This document shows, piece by piece, positions 27,548 through 36,049 of a stretch of 41,271 bases of DNA. The notes beneath the pieces are model-generated. The model was not told where the DNA came from. It did no database searches and saw only the letters and a list, made by a program, of their open reading frames with translations. Source of the DNA: Myxococcales bacterium (GTDB lineage: Bacteria > Myxococcota_A > Polyangia > Polyangiales > Ga0077539). Location: the NCBI GenBank assembly GCA_030652255.1, contig JAUSAZ010000176.1, positions 1 to 41,271 of the forward strand, given 5' to 3'. The translations under genes were made by a program, and so were the position numbers. Numbering within the stretch: the stretch's first letter is position 1; each line of letters opens with the position of its first letter.

Positions 27548-30339
27548 GCGCCCGATCGATCGCGGAGCGCCTGACGGCGCCGCTTCCCGCGCCCCGCGCG
27601 GACGACCTCCGGCCGTGGCTCCGGGCCGCGGCCGTGCTCGACACCTTCGACCTCGCGTCGCTGCGACCCTTCGGTGCGCCGGGCGTCGAGGCCCCCGCGT
27701 CACTGCGGACGCGCGCCGAGCCCGTGGTGGGCGGTCAGCTCAGGCTGCGTGACAGCGTGCGGGCGACCGCCCTCGCCGAGCTCGCGAGCGAGGGCCTGCT
27801 CGCGGCCGCGCGCGCGGCCAACCCGGGGCGCGACAGCTCGCGACAGCGCTCCCTCGACGCGTGGCTCTCGGGGGCCGGCGTAGCGTGGACAAAGCTCCCG
27901 GCCTCGGAGCTGCGCGCCGCGCTCCAGGTGCGCTCCTGGCTCGGCCCGCTGCCGCTACCGGGCCTCCCCGACACGGTCGAGCTCGAGGGCCGCCTCCGTC
28001 ACATCGAACGCCTCGAGCCGCTTTCGCTCTCGTCGCTGGGCTTCCGCGACCGCGTCCGGCAGCTCAAGGCGCTGCGTGCGCACGTCGAGTCCGCCGCGCG
28101 GCCGCTCATGGTCTACGGCGCGGGCGGATCGGGGAAGTCGGCGCTGATGGCGCGCTTCCTCCTCGAGCTCGAGGCCGAGCCCGGCCGCGCGTGGGCGTAC
28201 CTCGACCTCGACGACGAGGCGATCGACGCGCGCCGCCCGAATACGCTGCTGCGCGAACTGGTGCGCCAGTTGGGTGAGCAGGACATCGCCCTCGCGAGCC
28301 TGGCACGCGTCGCCGCGTCCGAGCTCGCCTCGGGCGAGGAGGCCGGGGAGTCCGATCGCGGCCAGCGCATGCCGGAGAGCGTCCGGACGATCGTACAGGG
28401 CGCAGCCGCCAGCGGGCGGCTGGTGATCGTGGTCGACACCTTCGAGGAGGCGCAGGTCGAGGGTGAGGCGGTCGGGGCCGCGCTCGTGGCGCTCGCCGTG
28501 CAGCTCCTCGCGGTCGCGCCCGGCGTGCGCGTGATCTTCTCGGGCCGCGTCCCGGTCGACGGGATGAAGGCCCTCAAGGTCGGCGACCTGCCCATGGAGC
28601 ACGCGCTCGCCGTCGTGCGGGGGCGAGTGTCGACCTCCGTCCCCGTCGCTCCGCTGCGGGCCCTGATGTCGCGCGTCGGCACCCAGCCGCTCACCCTGCG
28701 CCTGCTCGGCGACGTCCTCGAGCGCGCGCACCGTGAGGGCGAAGGCCTGCGCAGCCTTTCCACGAAGCTCGAGGCGCTCGGCGACGCCGTGAAGCGCGAG
28801 CAGATCCAGGGTTTCCTGTACCTCCGCGTGCTCAAGCACCTGCGCCCCGACGCCGCGCTGCAGCGGCTCGCGCACGCCAGCCTCGCGCTGCCCGCCTTCG
28901 ACCGCCGGCTCCTCGACGAGGTCGTCGGGCCCGCGTGCCGCATGGAGCCCGAGCGCGTCGAGGCCGCGGTGGCCGCGCTCCAGGCCGAGGTCGCGTTCGT
29001 CGAACCGCTGCCGCGACATCCGGGCTGGCTGCGCCATCGCGCTGACCTCCGCATGCGGGTCGAGCCCTTCCTCTCGGAGAGCCTCGCGCAGGTGGACCTC
29101 GACATCGACTCGCTACGCCGCGACGCGAGGACATCGCTCGCGGCGCGCCGCCCCCCGGTCGCGGACGCCATCCTCGCGGGGTTCGGCGGGCCTGCCGGGC
29201 TCCGACCGCGCGTCGTGGGCGACGACGTGATCGGTCGTGCCCGGGCCCTCCTCGCCGAGGGCGAGCTCGACGCGGTGGAGCGCCTGCTCGCGACCGTGCC
29301 GACGCCGAGCGAGAGCGCCGCGATGCTGCTCGCGCGGGCCCGCTTCGCGCGCGGCGACCTCGCGGGCGCCCGCAGCTTCGCGGCGAACGCGATCATCGCT
29401 CCGATGGACGCGTCGCCGGAGAGTGCGGCGGACTTCCTCGCGTGGGTCGCCGATCGACTCGACGGCTACGACGTCGCCATCCAGGGCTTCCATCGAAGGG
29501 TTCTGGCGGCGCCGCTGCCAGCGCTGCGAGCCTTGGCCGCGGCCGGTGCGGCTGCGGCGCGAGTCGGCGCCAGAAGCCCGGTGCCCCAGGTGTTGCTCGA
29601 GACGTGGCGATTGAAGGCACAGGGCGCCCACGCGACCGATCCGGCGCTGGTCGGACGCCTCGCGGGACTCATGGCGACGCGCGAGGCGGTGCTCGAGGCG
29701 CTGGAGCTGGCTCGCCTCCCCGGGCTCACCCTCGACGATCAGCGGCGGATCGCGGAGGGCCTCATGGCGTGGGACCGCGAGCGCGCGGGAAACTTCGGCC
29801 TCTCGATCGCGCGGGCGCTCAACGTCGTCCAGAGCGCCGCTCGTGCCGGCCTCCCCGACGCGCCGCTCGGCGTCGAGGCGTGGACCCAGGCCCTGCAGGC
29901 GCAGGGAGGGGCCGACCCGTCAGATATCCTCCTCAAGTTGACGTACGAGGGCGAGGTGTCGCCGAGCTTCCTGCTCGCCGTCGCCGGCGTGTACCTCGCG
30001 CGCGACACGCGGCGCCTTCGCGGCGAGGAGACCACGCAGAGCGCGGCGCCCGACGAGGGCTACCCCGCGCGGCTCGACGAGGCCCAGTTCAGGGAGGTCT
30101 CCAAGGTGCTCGCGAGCGCGTTTCGCGCGGACGAGCTGCAGCGGATCGGCGAGGCCGCGATGGGCGCGGAGGTCAGCGCCAGCATCGACTGGCGAGGCCG
30201 CGGCAGCGGCGTGGTGTACGCCCTGCTGCAGGAGGCCACGCGCGCCGGGCGGCTGCCCGACCTGCTCGAGGCGGCCGCCGCGGGGCGGCCGCAGCGCGGG
30301 CTCGACGAGCTGTTTCGACGGGCGATCGCGCGGCGTTGA
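27544..30339 (+). CDS. Large STAND-like NTPase with C-terminal EAD-like module
   Basis: The protein has 931 aa. Residues about 165-500 hold a STAND/AAA-type NTPase: Walker A GAGGSGKSA (192-200), Walker B LVIVVDTFEE (293-302), a sensor-like VIFSGRVP, and a helical domain after it (QPLTLRLLGDVL). Residues about 500-850 are Ala/Leu-rich helical repeats, the usual sensor part of STAND proteins. The C-terminal ~80 residues (FREVSKVLASAFRADELQRIG...GRLPDLLEAAAAGRP) resemble an EAD and would pair with the EAD-like part of the upstream peptidase. Residues 1-165 are an unassigned helical region. The GTG start overlaps the ATPase stop by 4 nt. This is the probable sensor and switch of the island. The trigger is not evident. 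Confidence 0.8.
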   Translation: MSARSIAERLTAPLPAPRADDLRPWLRAAAVLDTFDLASLRPFGAPGVEAPASLRTRAEPVVGGQLRLRDSVRATALAELASEGLLAAARAANPGRDSSRQRSLDAWLSGAGVAWTKLPASELRAALQVRSWLGPLPLPGLPDTVELEGRLRHIERLEPLSLSSLGFRDRVRQLKALRAHVESAARPLMVYGAGGSGKSALMARFLLELEAEPGRAWAYLDLDDEAIDARRPNTLLRELVRQLGEQDIALASLARVAASELASGEEAGESDRGQRMPESVRTIVQGAAASGRLVIVVDTFEEAQVEGEAVGAALVALAVQLLAVAPGVRVIFSGRVPVDGMKALKVGDLPMEHALAVVRGRVSTSVPVAPLRALMSRVGTQPLTLRLLGDVLERAHREGEGLRSLSTKLEALGDAVKREQIQGFLYLRVLKHLRPDAALQRLAHASLALPAFDRRLLDEVVGPACRMEPERVEAAVAALQAEVAFVEPLPRHPGWLRHRADLRMRVEPFLSESLAQVDLDIDSLRRDARTSLAARRPPVADAILAGFGGPAGLRPRVVGDDVIGRARALLAEGELDAVERLLATVPTPSESAAMLLARARFARGDLAGARSFAANAIIAPMDASPESAADFLAWVADRLDGYDVAIQGFHRRVLAAPLPALRALAAAGAAAARVGARSPVPQVLLETWRLKAQGAHATDPALVGRLAGLMATREAVLEALELARLPGLTLDDQRRIAEGLMAWDRERAGNFGLSIARALNVVQSAARAGLPDAPLGVEAWTQALQAQGGADPSDILLKLTYEGEVSPSFLLAVAGVYLARDTRRLRGEETTQSAAPDEGYPARLDEAQFREVSKVLASAFRADELQRIGEAAMGAEVSASIDWRGRGSGVVYALLQEATRAGRLPDLLEAAAAGRPQRGLDELFRRAIARR

Positions 30340-30379
30340 CGAGGGGCACGGCGGGGCGCGGGGCGCGCCGCGAAGAGGG

Positions 30380-30385
30380 TACGAT
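30380..30385 (+). promoter_or_regulatory. candidate -10 element upstream of the trypsin-NUC gene
   Basis: TACGAT sits 24 nt before ATG 30410, inside the 70-nt gap after the STAND-like gene. A TTGACG at 30336-30341 is too distant (38 nt) to be its -35. Confidence 0.3.
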
Positions 30386-30409
30386 CGGCGGCCGGAGGGA
30401 TAGACATCC

Positions 30410-32593
30410 ATGAAACGTTCAGAGCGACTCGCACGCCTGCAGGAGAGCCTCACGCGCATCGCGGAGGAGGACAGCGGAGGCCTCGAATCGATGGGCAGCC
30501 CCGACGGGCTCGACCTCATCGAGGTGCCCGACACGCGCGAGGGCGCCGACGCGCGGCAGGGGGCGCGGAAGCTCGCGCACAACCGCATCGAGGACATCAG
30601 CGACGACGAGATGAGCGGGCTCGAAGCGATCGTGATGCCGCGGTTGCGCCCGGTGGTGTTCGTTCGCAATGGCGTGTACGACCCCATCGACGGGCCGTGG
30701 ACGGGCCTCAACGAAGATCCGATCCGAGCACGCCTCCAGCCGACGCTCGCCTCGATCGGCCGCATCGAGCTCGTCGACACCCCGTGGACCTACGGCGGCA
30801 CCGGCTTCGTGGTCGGCCCCGACCTGATGATGACCAACCGCCACGTGGCGCGGATCTTCGCGCAGGGCGTCGGCGACCGGCGCATCGCGTTCCGGGCCGG
30901 CGAGGCGGCGGTGGACTTCAAGCGCGAGGTCGACACGGCCGACGACGACCGCGGCGGGCTGATGAGCGTGCGCGACGTGGTGATGATCCACCCCTACTGG
31001 GACATGGCGCTTCTGCGGGTCGACGGGCTCTCCCCCGCGCACCCGCCGCTCACCCTCGGCGTGGACGACCCCGACGCCCTCGCCGGCCGCGACGTCATCG
31101 TCGTCGGCTACCCCGCGCGCGACGACCGCAACGACCTCGCGCTCCAGGACCGCATCTTCCAGCGGGTGTACAACGTGAAGCGCGTGCAGCCCGGCAAGGT
31201 CCTCCCGCGGGCGCGCGTGACCAGCTTCGGGCGCGACGTCCTCGCGCTCGCGCACGACAGCTCCACCCTCGGCGGCAACTCGGGCTCCGCGGTCGTGGAC
31301 GTCGCCACCGGCGAGGTGCTCGCGCTGCACTTCGGCGGCCTCTACCTCAAGGCCAACTACGGCGTGCCCGCGTACGAGCTCGGCCGCGACGCGCGCGTGG
31401 TCGCCGCGGGGGTGAAGTTCCGCGGCGCGCTCGCGCCGACCGACGCCTGGGACGACGCGTGGAGCCTCGCGGACGGATCGGAGCAGCGCGCGGTCACGCC
31501 ACCGCCTCGGCCCCCGCCCGCGACGCCCCCGCCGACGACCGCGAGCCCTCCGTCCATGACCTTCACCGTGCCCATCCAGGTGACCATCTCGGTAGGCGCG
31601 GTCTCGACGGCGGGGGTCGTGGTGACCGCGCCGGCCGCGCCGATCGCCGCCGCGATCGCGCCCGGGGTCGAGCGCCCCCTGGTGCTGCCGGTGATCCGCC
31701 CGGGCCTCTCGAGGCGGCGCGGGTATCGGCCCGACTTCCTCGGCGCGGACGACCTCGTCCCGCTGCCGGCGCTGACCGCGAAGGGGCTCGCCGTCGCGGC
31801 GAAGCTCGACGACGGCAGCACCGAGCTCCGGTATCACCACTTCTCGGTGGTGCTCCACAAGCGTCGCCGGCTCGCGCTCTTCACGGCGGCCAACGTCGAC
31901 TGGCGCCCGGAGGCCCGCCTCGTCGACGGCCGCAAGCCGACGCGCGCCGAGCTCACGGGGCTGCCCGACAACGCGGCCGAGATGTGGGCCACCGACTCGC
32001 GCGTCGCCGAGGACCACCAGCTCCCCGACGACTTCTACACGCGCGACGATGGGGCCTTCGACAAGGGCCACCTCGTGCGCCGAGAGGACGTCTGCTGGGG
32101 GCGCTCGTTCGACGACATCCAGAAGGCCAACGGCGACACCTTCCACACGACCAACTGCTCGCCGCAGGTCAAGGGCTTCAACCAGTCGGCGCAGGGCGTC
32201 GACAACTGGGGCGATCTGGAGAACATGGTCCAGAAGGAGACCCGCGCCGAGCGGGTGATGGTGTTCTCGGGTCCGGTGCTGGCGGACGACGACGAGTTCT
32301 TCCACGGGCGCGACCAGCGCGGTCCGGTGTCGATCCAGATCCCGCGGAGCTTCTGGAAGATCGTGGTCGCGAAGACCGACGAGGGCCTGCGCGCCTACGG
32401 CTTCGCGCTCGAACAGGACCTCGCGAAGGTGCCGCTCTTCGAGGAGTTCGTCGTTCCGCCGGCGTGGCAGCGCTATCGCCGGAGCGTGTCCGATATTGAA
32501 GAGATGCTGGGAGGTTGGGTCGACCTCGGATGGTTCAAGCGCCACGACGGCGTCGACACCGATGAGGCCCGGCGCATGGGGCGGAAGAAGTAA
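30410..32593 (+). CDS. Trypsin-fold peptidase fused to DNA/RNA non-specific (NUC) endonuclease
   Basis: The protein has 727 aa. Residues 1-90 carry two copies of the GLE[SA] motif, GLESM (24-28) and GLEAI (70-74). The trypsin-fold domain (about 110-345) has His145 (TNRHV), Asp198 (WDMALLRV) and Ser291 (GGNSGSA), close to V8-type peptidases. A Pro/Thr-rich linker and a Val/Ala-rich segment follow (about 362-425). The NUC endonuclease (about 440-715) has the catalytic block FDKGHLVRRED (H554), TTNCSPQ (N582), FNQ (N591) and DLENM (E604), the usual beta-beta-alpha-metal set. NUC enzymes are mostly secreted; this one has no signal peptide, so an intracellular nucleic-acid target is likely. GGAGGG lies 7 nt before the ATG. 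The N-terminal motifs could be auto-processing sites. Confidence 0.88.
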   Translation: MKRSERLARLQESLTRIAEEDSGGLESMGSPDGLDLIEVPDTREGADARQGARKLAHNRIEDISDDEMSGLEAIVMPRLRPVVFVRNGVYDPIDGPWTGLNEDPIRARLQPTLASIGRIELVDTPWTYGGTGFVVGPDLMMTNRHVARIFAQGVGDRRIAFRAGEAAVDFKREVDTADDDRGGLMSVRDVVMIHPYWDMALLRVDGLSPAHPPLTLGVDDPDALAGRDVIVVGYPARDDRNDLALQDRIFQRVYNVKRVQPGKVLPRARVTSFGRDVLALAHDSSTLGGNSGSAVVDVATGEVLALHFGGLYLKANYGVPAYELGRDARVVAAGVKFRGALAPTDAWDDAWSLADGSEQRAVTPPPRPPPATPPPTTASPPSMTFTVPIQVTISVGAVSTAGVVVTAPAAPIAAAIAPGVERPLVLPVIRPGLSRRRGYRPDFLGADDLVPLPALTAKGLAVAAKLDDGSTELRYHHFSVVLHKRRRLALFTAANVDWRPEARLVDGRKPTRAELTGLPDNAAEMWATDSRVAEDHQLPDDFYTRDDGAFDKGHLVRREDVCWGRSFDDIQKANGDTFHTTNCSPQVKGFNQSAQGVDNWGDLENMVQKETRAERVMVFSGPVLADDDEFFHGRDQRGPVSIQIPRSFWKIVVAKTDEGLRAYGFALEQDLAKVPLFEEFVVPPAWQRYRRSVSDIEEMLGGWVDLGWFKRHDGVDTDEARRMGRKK

Positions 32594-32604
32594 GGCCCCC
32601 CGGC

Positions 32605-32621
32605 GCCGCCCCGTAGGCGGC
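32605..32621. terminator. small hairpin between convergent operons
   Basis: GCCGCC-CCGTA-GGCGGC lies in the 38-nt gap between two convergent stop codons. It may serve as a bidirectional terminator; there is no T-tract. Confidence 0.3.
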
Positions 32622-32631
32622 CCGCGCCCGA

Positions 32632-35076
32632 TCAGGCGATGGTCGACGTCTTCAGCACGGTGCCGTCGGCTGCGTGCACCAGCTCGTGGATCGTGTCGCC
32701 CTCGAGGACGAGCGTCACATAGCCGTTGGGCGAGTACCGCTCCGCCTCCCCGGCGACATACACGTTCACGCCATCCAGCACGTCCGCCGCGGGCCAGCGG
32801 GTCTGCGACACCCGCTGCCAGAACGATCCGTCGGAGTTGGTCTTGACGGGCTTCGTCTTGAACCTGTCACGAAACGCCGGATAGCCGCTGTGGCCGATGC
32901 AGCGCCCCCACATCTGCCAATCCTCGTGGCGGTCGAAGAAGACGCAGCGGTGCTCGTGCGCCCAGTACCACGCGAAGATGCGCCGTTGCGCGAGCAGGTC
33001 ACCGAGCTTCGCGACGAGCTTCTCTCCGCCGCTCTCGTACTGCGAGAACGGCTGGTGATGGGAGAAGAGCACGACCTTGCGTCCCCCGGCGCCGTCGACG
33101 CGGCGGCGGATCCAGGCGACCTGATCGTCGCTCAGATCATGGTCCTGGTACGCGGTGTCGAGCCCCAGCAGCAGCAGGCGCGAGGTCTGCATCGCGAAGC
33201 AGCTCGACGACTGCTGAAAGCGGCCGTCCTTGAGGGTGAGGTCGAAGTAGCCTTCTCCGCCTGAGTACATCTCGTGGTTGGAGTTGAGCGCGCGGTTCTG
33301 CGCGCCCGCGACGGTCGGCCAGAGGTCGAGAAACCGCCGCTGCACTTCGTCCTTCGTGCCCGCGTAGTAGACGTCGCCCAGGTGCATCACGACGTCGTAC
33401 GCCGGGCGCACCGCCGCGATCGATTTCGCGCAGGCCGGGGCGCCGTAGAGCCCGGTCCCCCAGTCGCCCAGGAGCGCGATGCGCGCGCCCTCCGGGATCG
33501 TCTTGACCGTCTCGGAGGGGCGGAGGAAGGGCCGCTTGTGGAGCCGACCCGCCAACCAGCTCGGGAGGTAGTCGAAGACCCAGCCCTTCACGTCGTGGGT
33601 GTCGAACGTGGCCTCCAGCCCGCCCGACCCGGCCTCGCTCAGGGCGTTTCTGCTGAGCAGGTCGTCGCGGTTGAGGTCGGCGTGTTCGGCGAGGAAGCTC
33701 TGGAGCAGCGAGGCGAGCGCGTCTTCGGGGGCGGTGATCACGCCGTTGCCGTGATCGGCCTCCTTGATCCTCTCGACCGCCGCCTCGATCTCCGCCTGCG
33801 TCACCGACCTCCGCGCGACCGCCGTGGACTCGAGCCCCGACGACTCCGGCTCGTCACTCGAACGCTCGCGGAACGCGTTGCCGAGCGCTATCGCCGCGCT
33901 CCGTCCGATGAGCACGGGGGCGCTGCCCTTCGTCGCGGTCACTCCCTCCGCGCCGAACTGCGGGCGGCGCAGCAATGTCTCTTCCAGCACGGGCGTGCGC
34001 TCGAACGCCCAGTCCGCCTGCTTGATCGCCCGCACTATGCGATCGGCGTAGCGCGCCGCCCCTTCGGGGTTCGGGTGCCCCATCGAGGCACACTCGATGA
34101 TCAATCGATCGAAGCCGCGCACGTTGCGCTCATCGCACCACCTGGCGCGCGCCGCGGCCCTCGGGTCGAGCGGGTTGCCCTGGTCGAAGCGCCAGATGAG
34201 GGTCTCGGGCGCGAACGCCGCGTGCTCCGGACCGAACGCCGGATCGACGAAGAGGCCGACGCCGCGCCCCGCGTCCCAGTCGGACGTGGCCCGCCGGAGG
34301 GAGCCATGGACCGCCTCGGTCCAGCGCAAGCAGCGCTCTGCGAGGCTGCGTCGCAGCTTGCCGAAGGGGTCGAGGAACTGGAAGTCACTCATCGACTCCA
34401 GGCCCGCTTCGGGCTCGCCGAGCCCCAGCAGTCGACGCCCCCGCTCCAGGCCCTCCTCGAGCGCCGCCTTGCCCACGCGACGGGCGAAGGGCAGAAGCTC
34501 GTCGAGGTCGGTCTGCTCGCTGACCACCGGGTAGTAGCCGGTGACGACCACCTTCGCGCGGGGGAAGGCCTTGCCCAGCCGGTCGAGGGCGAAGCGCACC
34601 CGCGAGAGGATGCTCCCGCCCCGCAGCACCACGCTCTCCGTCGCCTTGAAGGGGAGCACCAGGTTGTACACTTCAGTGTCATTGATCCCGGCGTCGACGA
34701 GCACGAGGTCGACGTCACCACCGGGGATCTCCTCGGCCGCGTCGAGGATCTGGTGCAGCAGGTACGGGGCTTCGAGCGGCACCTCACCCGACGCGTCGCG
34801 CGCCGCGGGGGAGCGAGCCGGCCCCCGCGTGCTCCGGACGATCTCGTCGCTCACGGCGAAGGGCCGCTCGAACGGTGGCGGATCGGGGTTCATCGCGGCG
34901 ATCACCCCCCGCTGCCCGTCGTCCCAGACGTCGGCGCCGCTGTGCGCGAAGCGGTGGATCGTCACCGGCTCACCGAGACTCCGCCCCAGCTCACGGCACA
35001 CGAGGGTGCTGGTCTTCTGCTCCTCGGCCAGCCCCTGGCCCCACAGAATCGAATCTCCCAGGACAAGAACCTTCAT
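32632..35076 (-). CDS. SGNH-hydrolase fused to calcineurin-like metallophosphatase
   Basis: The protein has 814 aa. The N-terminal ~345 residues are SGNH/GDSL-hydrolase-like: GDSI (8-11, Ser9 nucleophile), AGIND (129-133) and GHPNPEGA (H334). A helical segment follows (about 420-485). The C-terminal metallophosphatase (about 530-800) has GDWGTG, HLGDVYYAG, SNHEMY, FSHHQPF and WAHEHR. Three GLE[SA] motifs occur: GLESM (225-229, inside the SGNH part), GLEST (414-418) and GLEAT (486-490); the last two flank the helical segment. ATG 35076 follows GGAGGAG with 5-nt spacing; a start 17 codons upstream was rejected. There is no signal peptide. It is the last gene of the lipid-hydrolase operon, 82 nt after the EEP gene. 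An esterase/lipase plus phosphoesterase is predicted; substrates are unknown. Confidence 0.85.
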   Translation of the reverse strand: MKVLVLGDSILWGQGLAEEQKTSTLVCRELGRSLGEPVTIHRFAHSGADVWDDGQRGVIAAMNPDPPPFERPFAVSDEIVRSTRGPARSPAARDASGEVPLEAPYLLHQILDAAEEIPGGDVDLVLVDAGINDTEVYNLVLPFKATESVVLRGGSILSRVRFALDRLGKAFPRAKVVVTGYYPVVSEQTDLDELLPFARRVGKAALEEGLERGRRLLGLGEPEAGLESMSDFQFLDPFGKLRRSLAERCLRWTEAVHGSLRRATSDWDAGRGVGLFVDPAFGPEHAAFAPETLIWRFDQGNPLDPRAAARARWCDERNVRGFDRLIIECASMGHPNPEGAARYADRIVRAIKQADWAFERTPVLEETLLRRPQFGAEGVTATKGSAPVLIGRSAAIALGNAFRERSSDEPESSGLESTAVARRSVTQAEIEAAVERIKEADHGNGVITAPEDALASLLQSFLAEHADLNRDDLLSRNALSEAGSGGLEATFDTHDVKGWVFDYLPSWLAGRLHKRPFLRPSETVKTIPEGARIALLGDWGTGLYGAPACAKSIAAVRPAYDVVMHLGDVYYAGTKDEVQRRFLDLWPTVAGAQNRALNSNHEMYSGGEGYFDLTLKDGRFQQSSSCFAMQTSRLLLLGLDTAYQDHDLSDDQVAWIRRRVDGAGGRKVVLFSHHQPFSQYESGGEKLVAKLGDLLAQRRIFAWYWAHEHRCVFFDRHEDWQMWGRCIGHSGYPAFRDRFKTKPVKTNSDGSFWQRVSQTRWPAADVLDGVNVYVAGEAERYSPNGYVTLVLEGDTIHELVHAADGTVLKTSTIA

Positions 35077-35158
35077 CGTTTTCTCCTCCTTCGAACAGGC
35101 GAGCGCGCCGATCGATCTTCGAGACAAGGTCGACCACGGAAGCGAAGGGCGAGGATGC

Positions 35159-36049
35159 TCACCCGGTCGGGACGTAGCTGAGGTCGACCGACAGGCCGAA
35201 GTGGTCGGACGCGAAGGGCCTGCCGCCGAGCCCCGTCGTCGCCCGCCAGCTGTGCTCGATGTCGGAGAGCGGCTGGTCGAGGAGCAGCTTCACCGCCTCG
35301 ACCCTGAGGTCGAACGGGTCACCCTGCGGCACCCGTAGAAACATGTAGTCGAGGCGCTCGGGCTTCGACCCAGGCTCGTGCTCGCGGAGCACGTCGTTGC
35401 GGGTCGGGTCGCTCGTGCCCCGGAGCCCGACCGCGTCGAGGTCGCGCAGCCCCGCGCCCCGCATCGCCGCCGCGAGGGCGACGTACTCGGCGCGCGCCGC
35501 GTCGAGCCCGTCGATGTTGAAGTCGCCGCACACCAGGAGCGGGCCCGTCGCGTCGGCCACGCGGTTCACGAAGGCGATCAGCTCGGCCACCTGGAGCTTG
35601 CGCGCGGCCGCCGCCTCGGGCGCCCCCCCGGACTGGAGGTGCGTCGTCACCACGTCGATCGACGGGCCCCGGGTGAGGCGGGCCCGCACGTGCATCGCGC
35701 CCTTGTGGATGAGCGCGTCGGATCCCGTGCCACGGGCCGCGAAGCGGATCTCCTCCGCGCGCTCGAGCGCGAGTCGGCACGCGACACCGAGGCCGTGGTT
35801 CTCGAACACGAGGCCGCCGCGGCGGATGCGGTGGGCGTGCGACGCGAGGCCGTCGAAGAACTCGCACGCGCTCGACCCGATGAGCTCCTGCACGCAGAGG
35901 ACGTCGGGCGAGTCGCAGTGCCCGCGCAGGAGCCCGGAGGCGAAGCGCGCGGGCCAGAGGGTGTCGGGCGCGAAGGGCACCGTGAGGTTGATCGCCTGCG
36001 GGACGCCGAAGCTGTTCCAGGTGGCGAGGAGGGCGTGGAAGCGGTCCAT
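35159..36049 (-). CDS. Endonuclease/exonuclease/phosphatase-fold enzyme, sphingomyelinase-like
   Basis: The protein has 296 aa and a complete EEP (DNase I-like) fold: TWN (N12), VQE (E55), THLQS (H137), CGDFNIDG (D176, N178), RLDYMF (D234) and SDHFG (D282, H283). The N12-E55 arrangement, the HLQSG block and the neighbouring ceramidase suggest a bacterial neutral-sphingomyelinase-like or other phosphodiesterase role, but an EEP nuclease is also possible. Unlike secreted sphingomyelinases it has no signal peptide. Its ATG shares one base with the stop of the ceramidase gene (TGATG), so they are coupled. It has no GLE[SA] motif, unlike the other large proteins of the island. Confidence 0.8.
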   Translation of the reverse strand: MDRFHALLATWNSFGVPQAINLTVPFAPDTLWPARFASGLLRGHCDSPDVLCVQELIGSSACEFFDGLASHAHRIRRGGLVFENHGLGVACRLALERAEEIRFAARGTGSDALIHKGAMHVRARLTRGPSIDVVTTHLQSGGAPEAAAARKLQVAELIAFVNRVADATGPLLVCGDFNIDGLDAARAEYVALAAAMRGAGLRDLDAVGLRGTSDPTRNDVLREHEPGSKPERLDYMFLRVPQGDPFDLRVEAVKLLLDQPLSDIEHSWRATTGLGGRPFASDHFGLSVDLSYVPTG

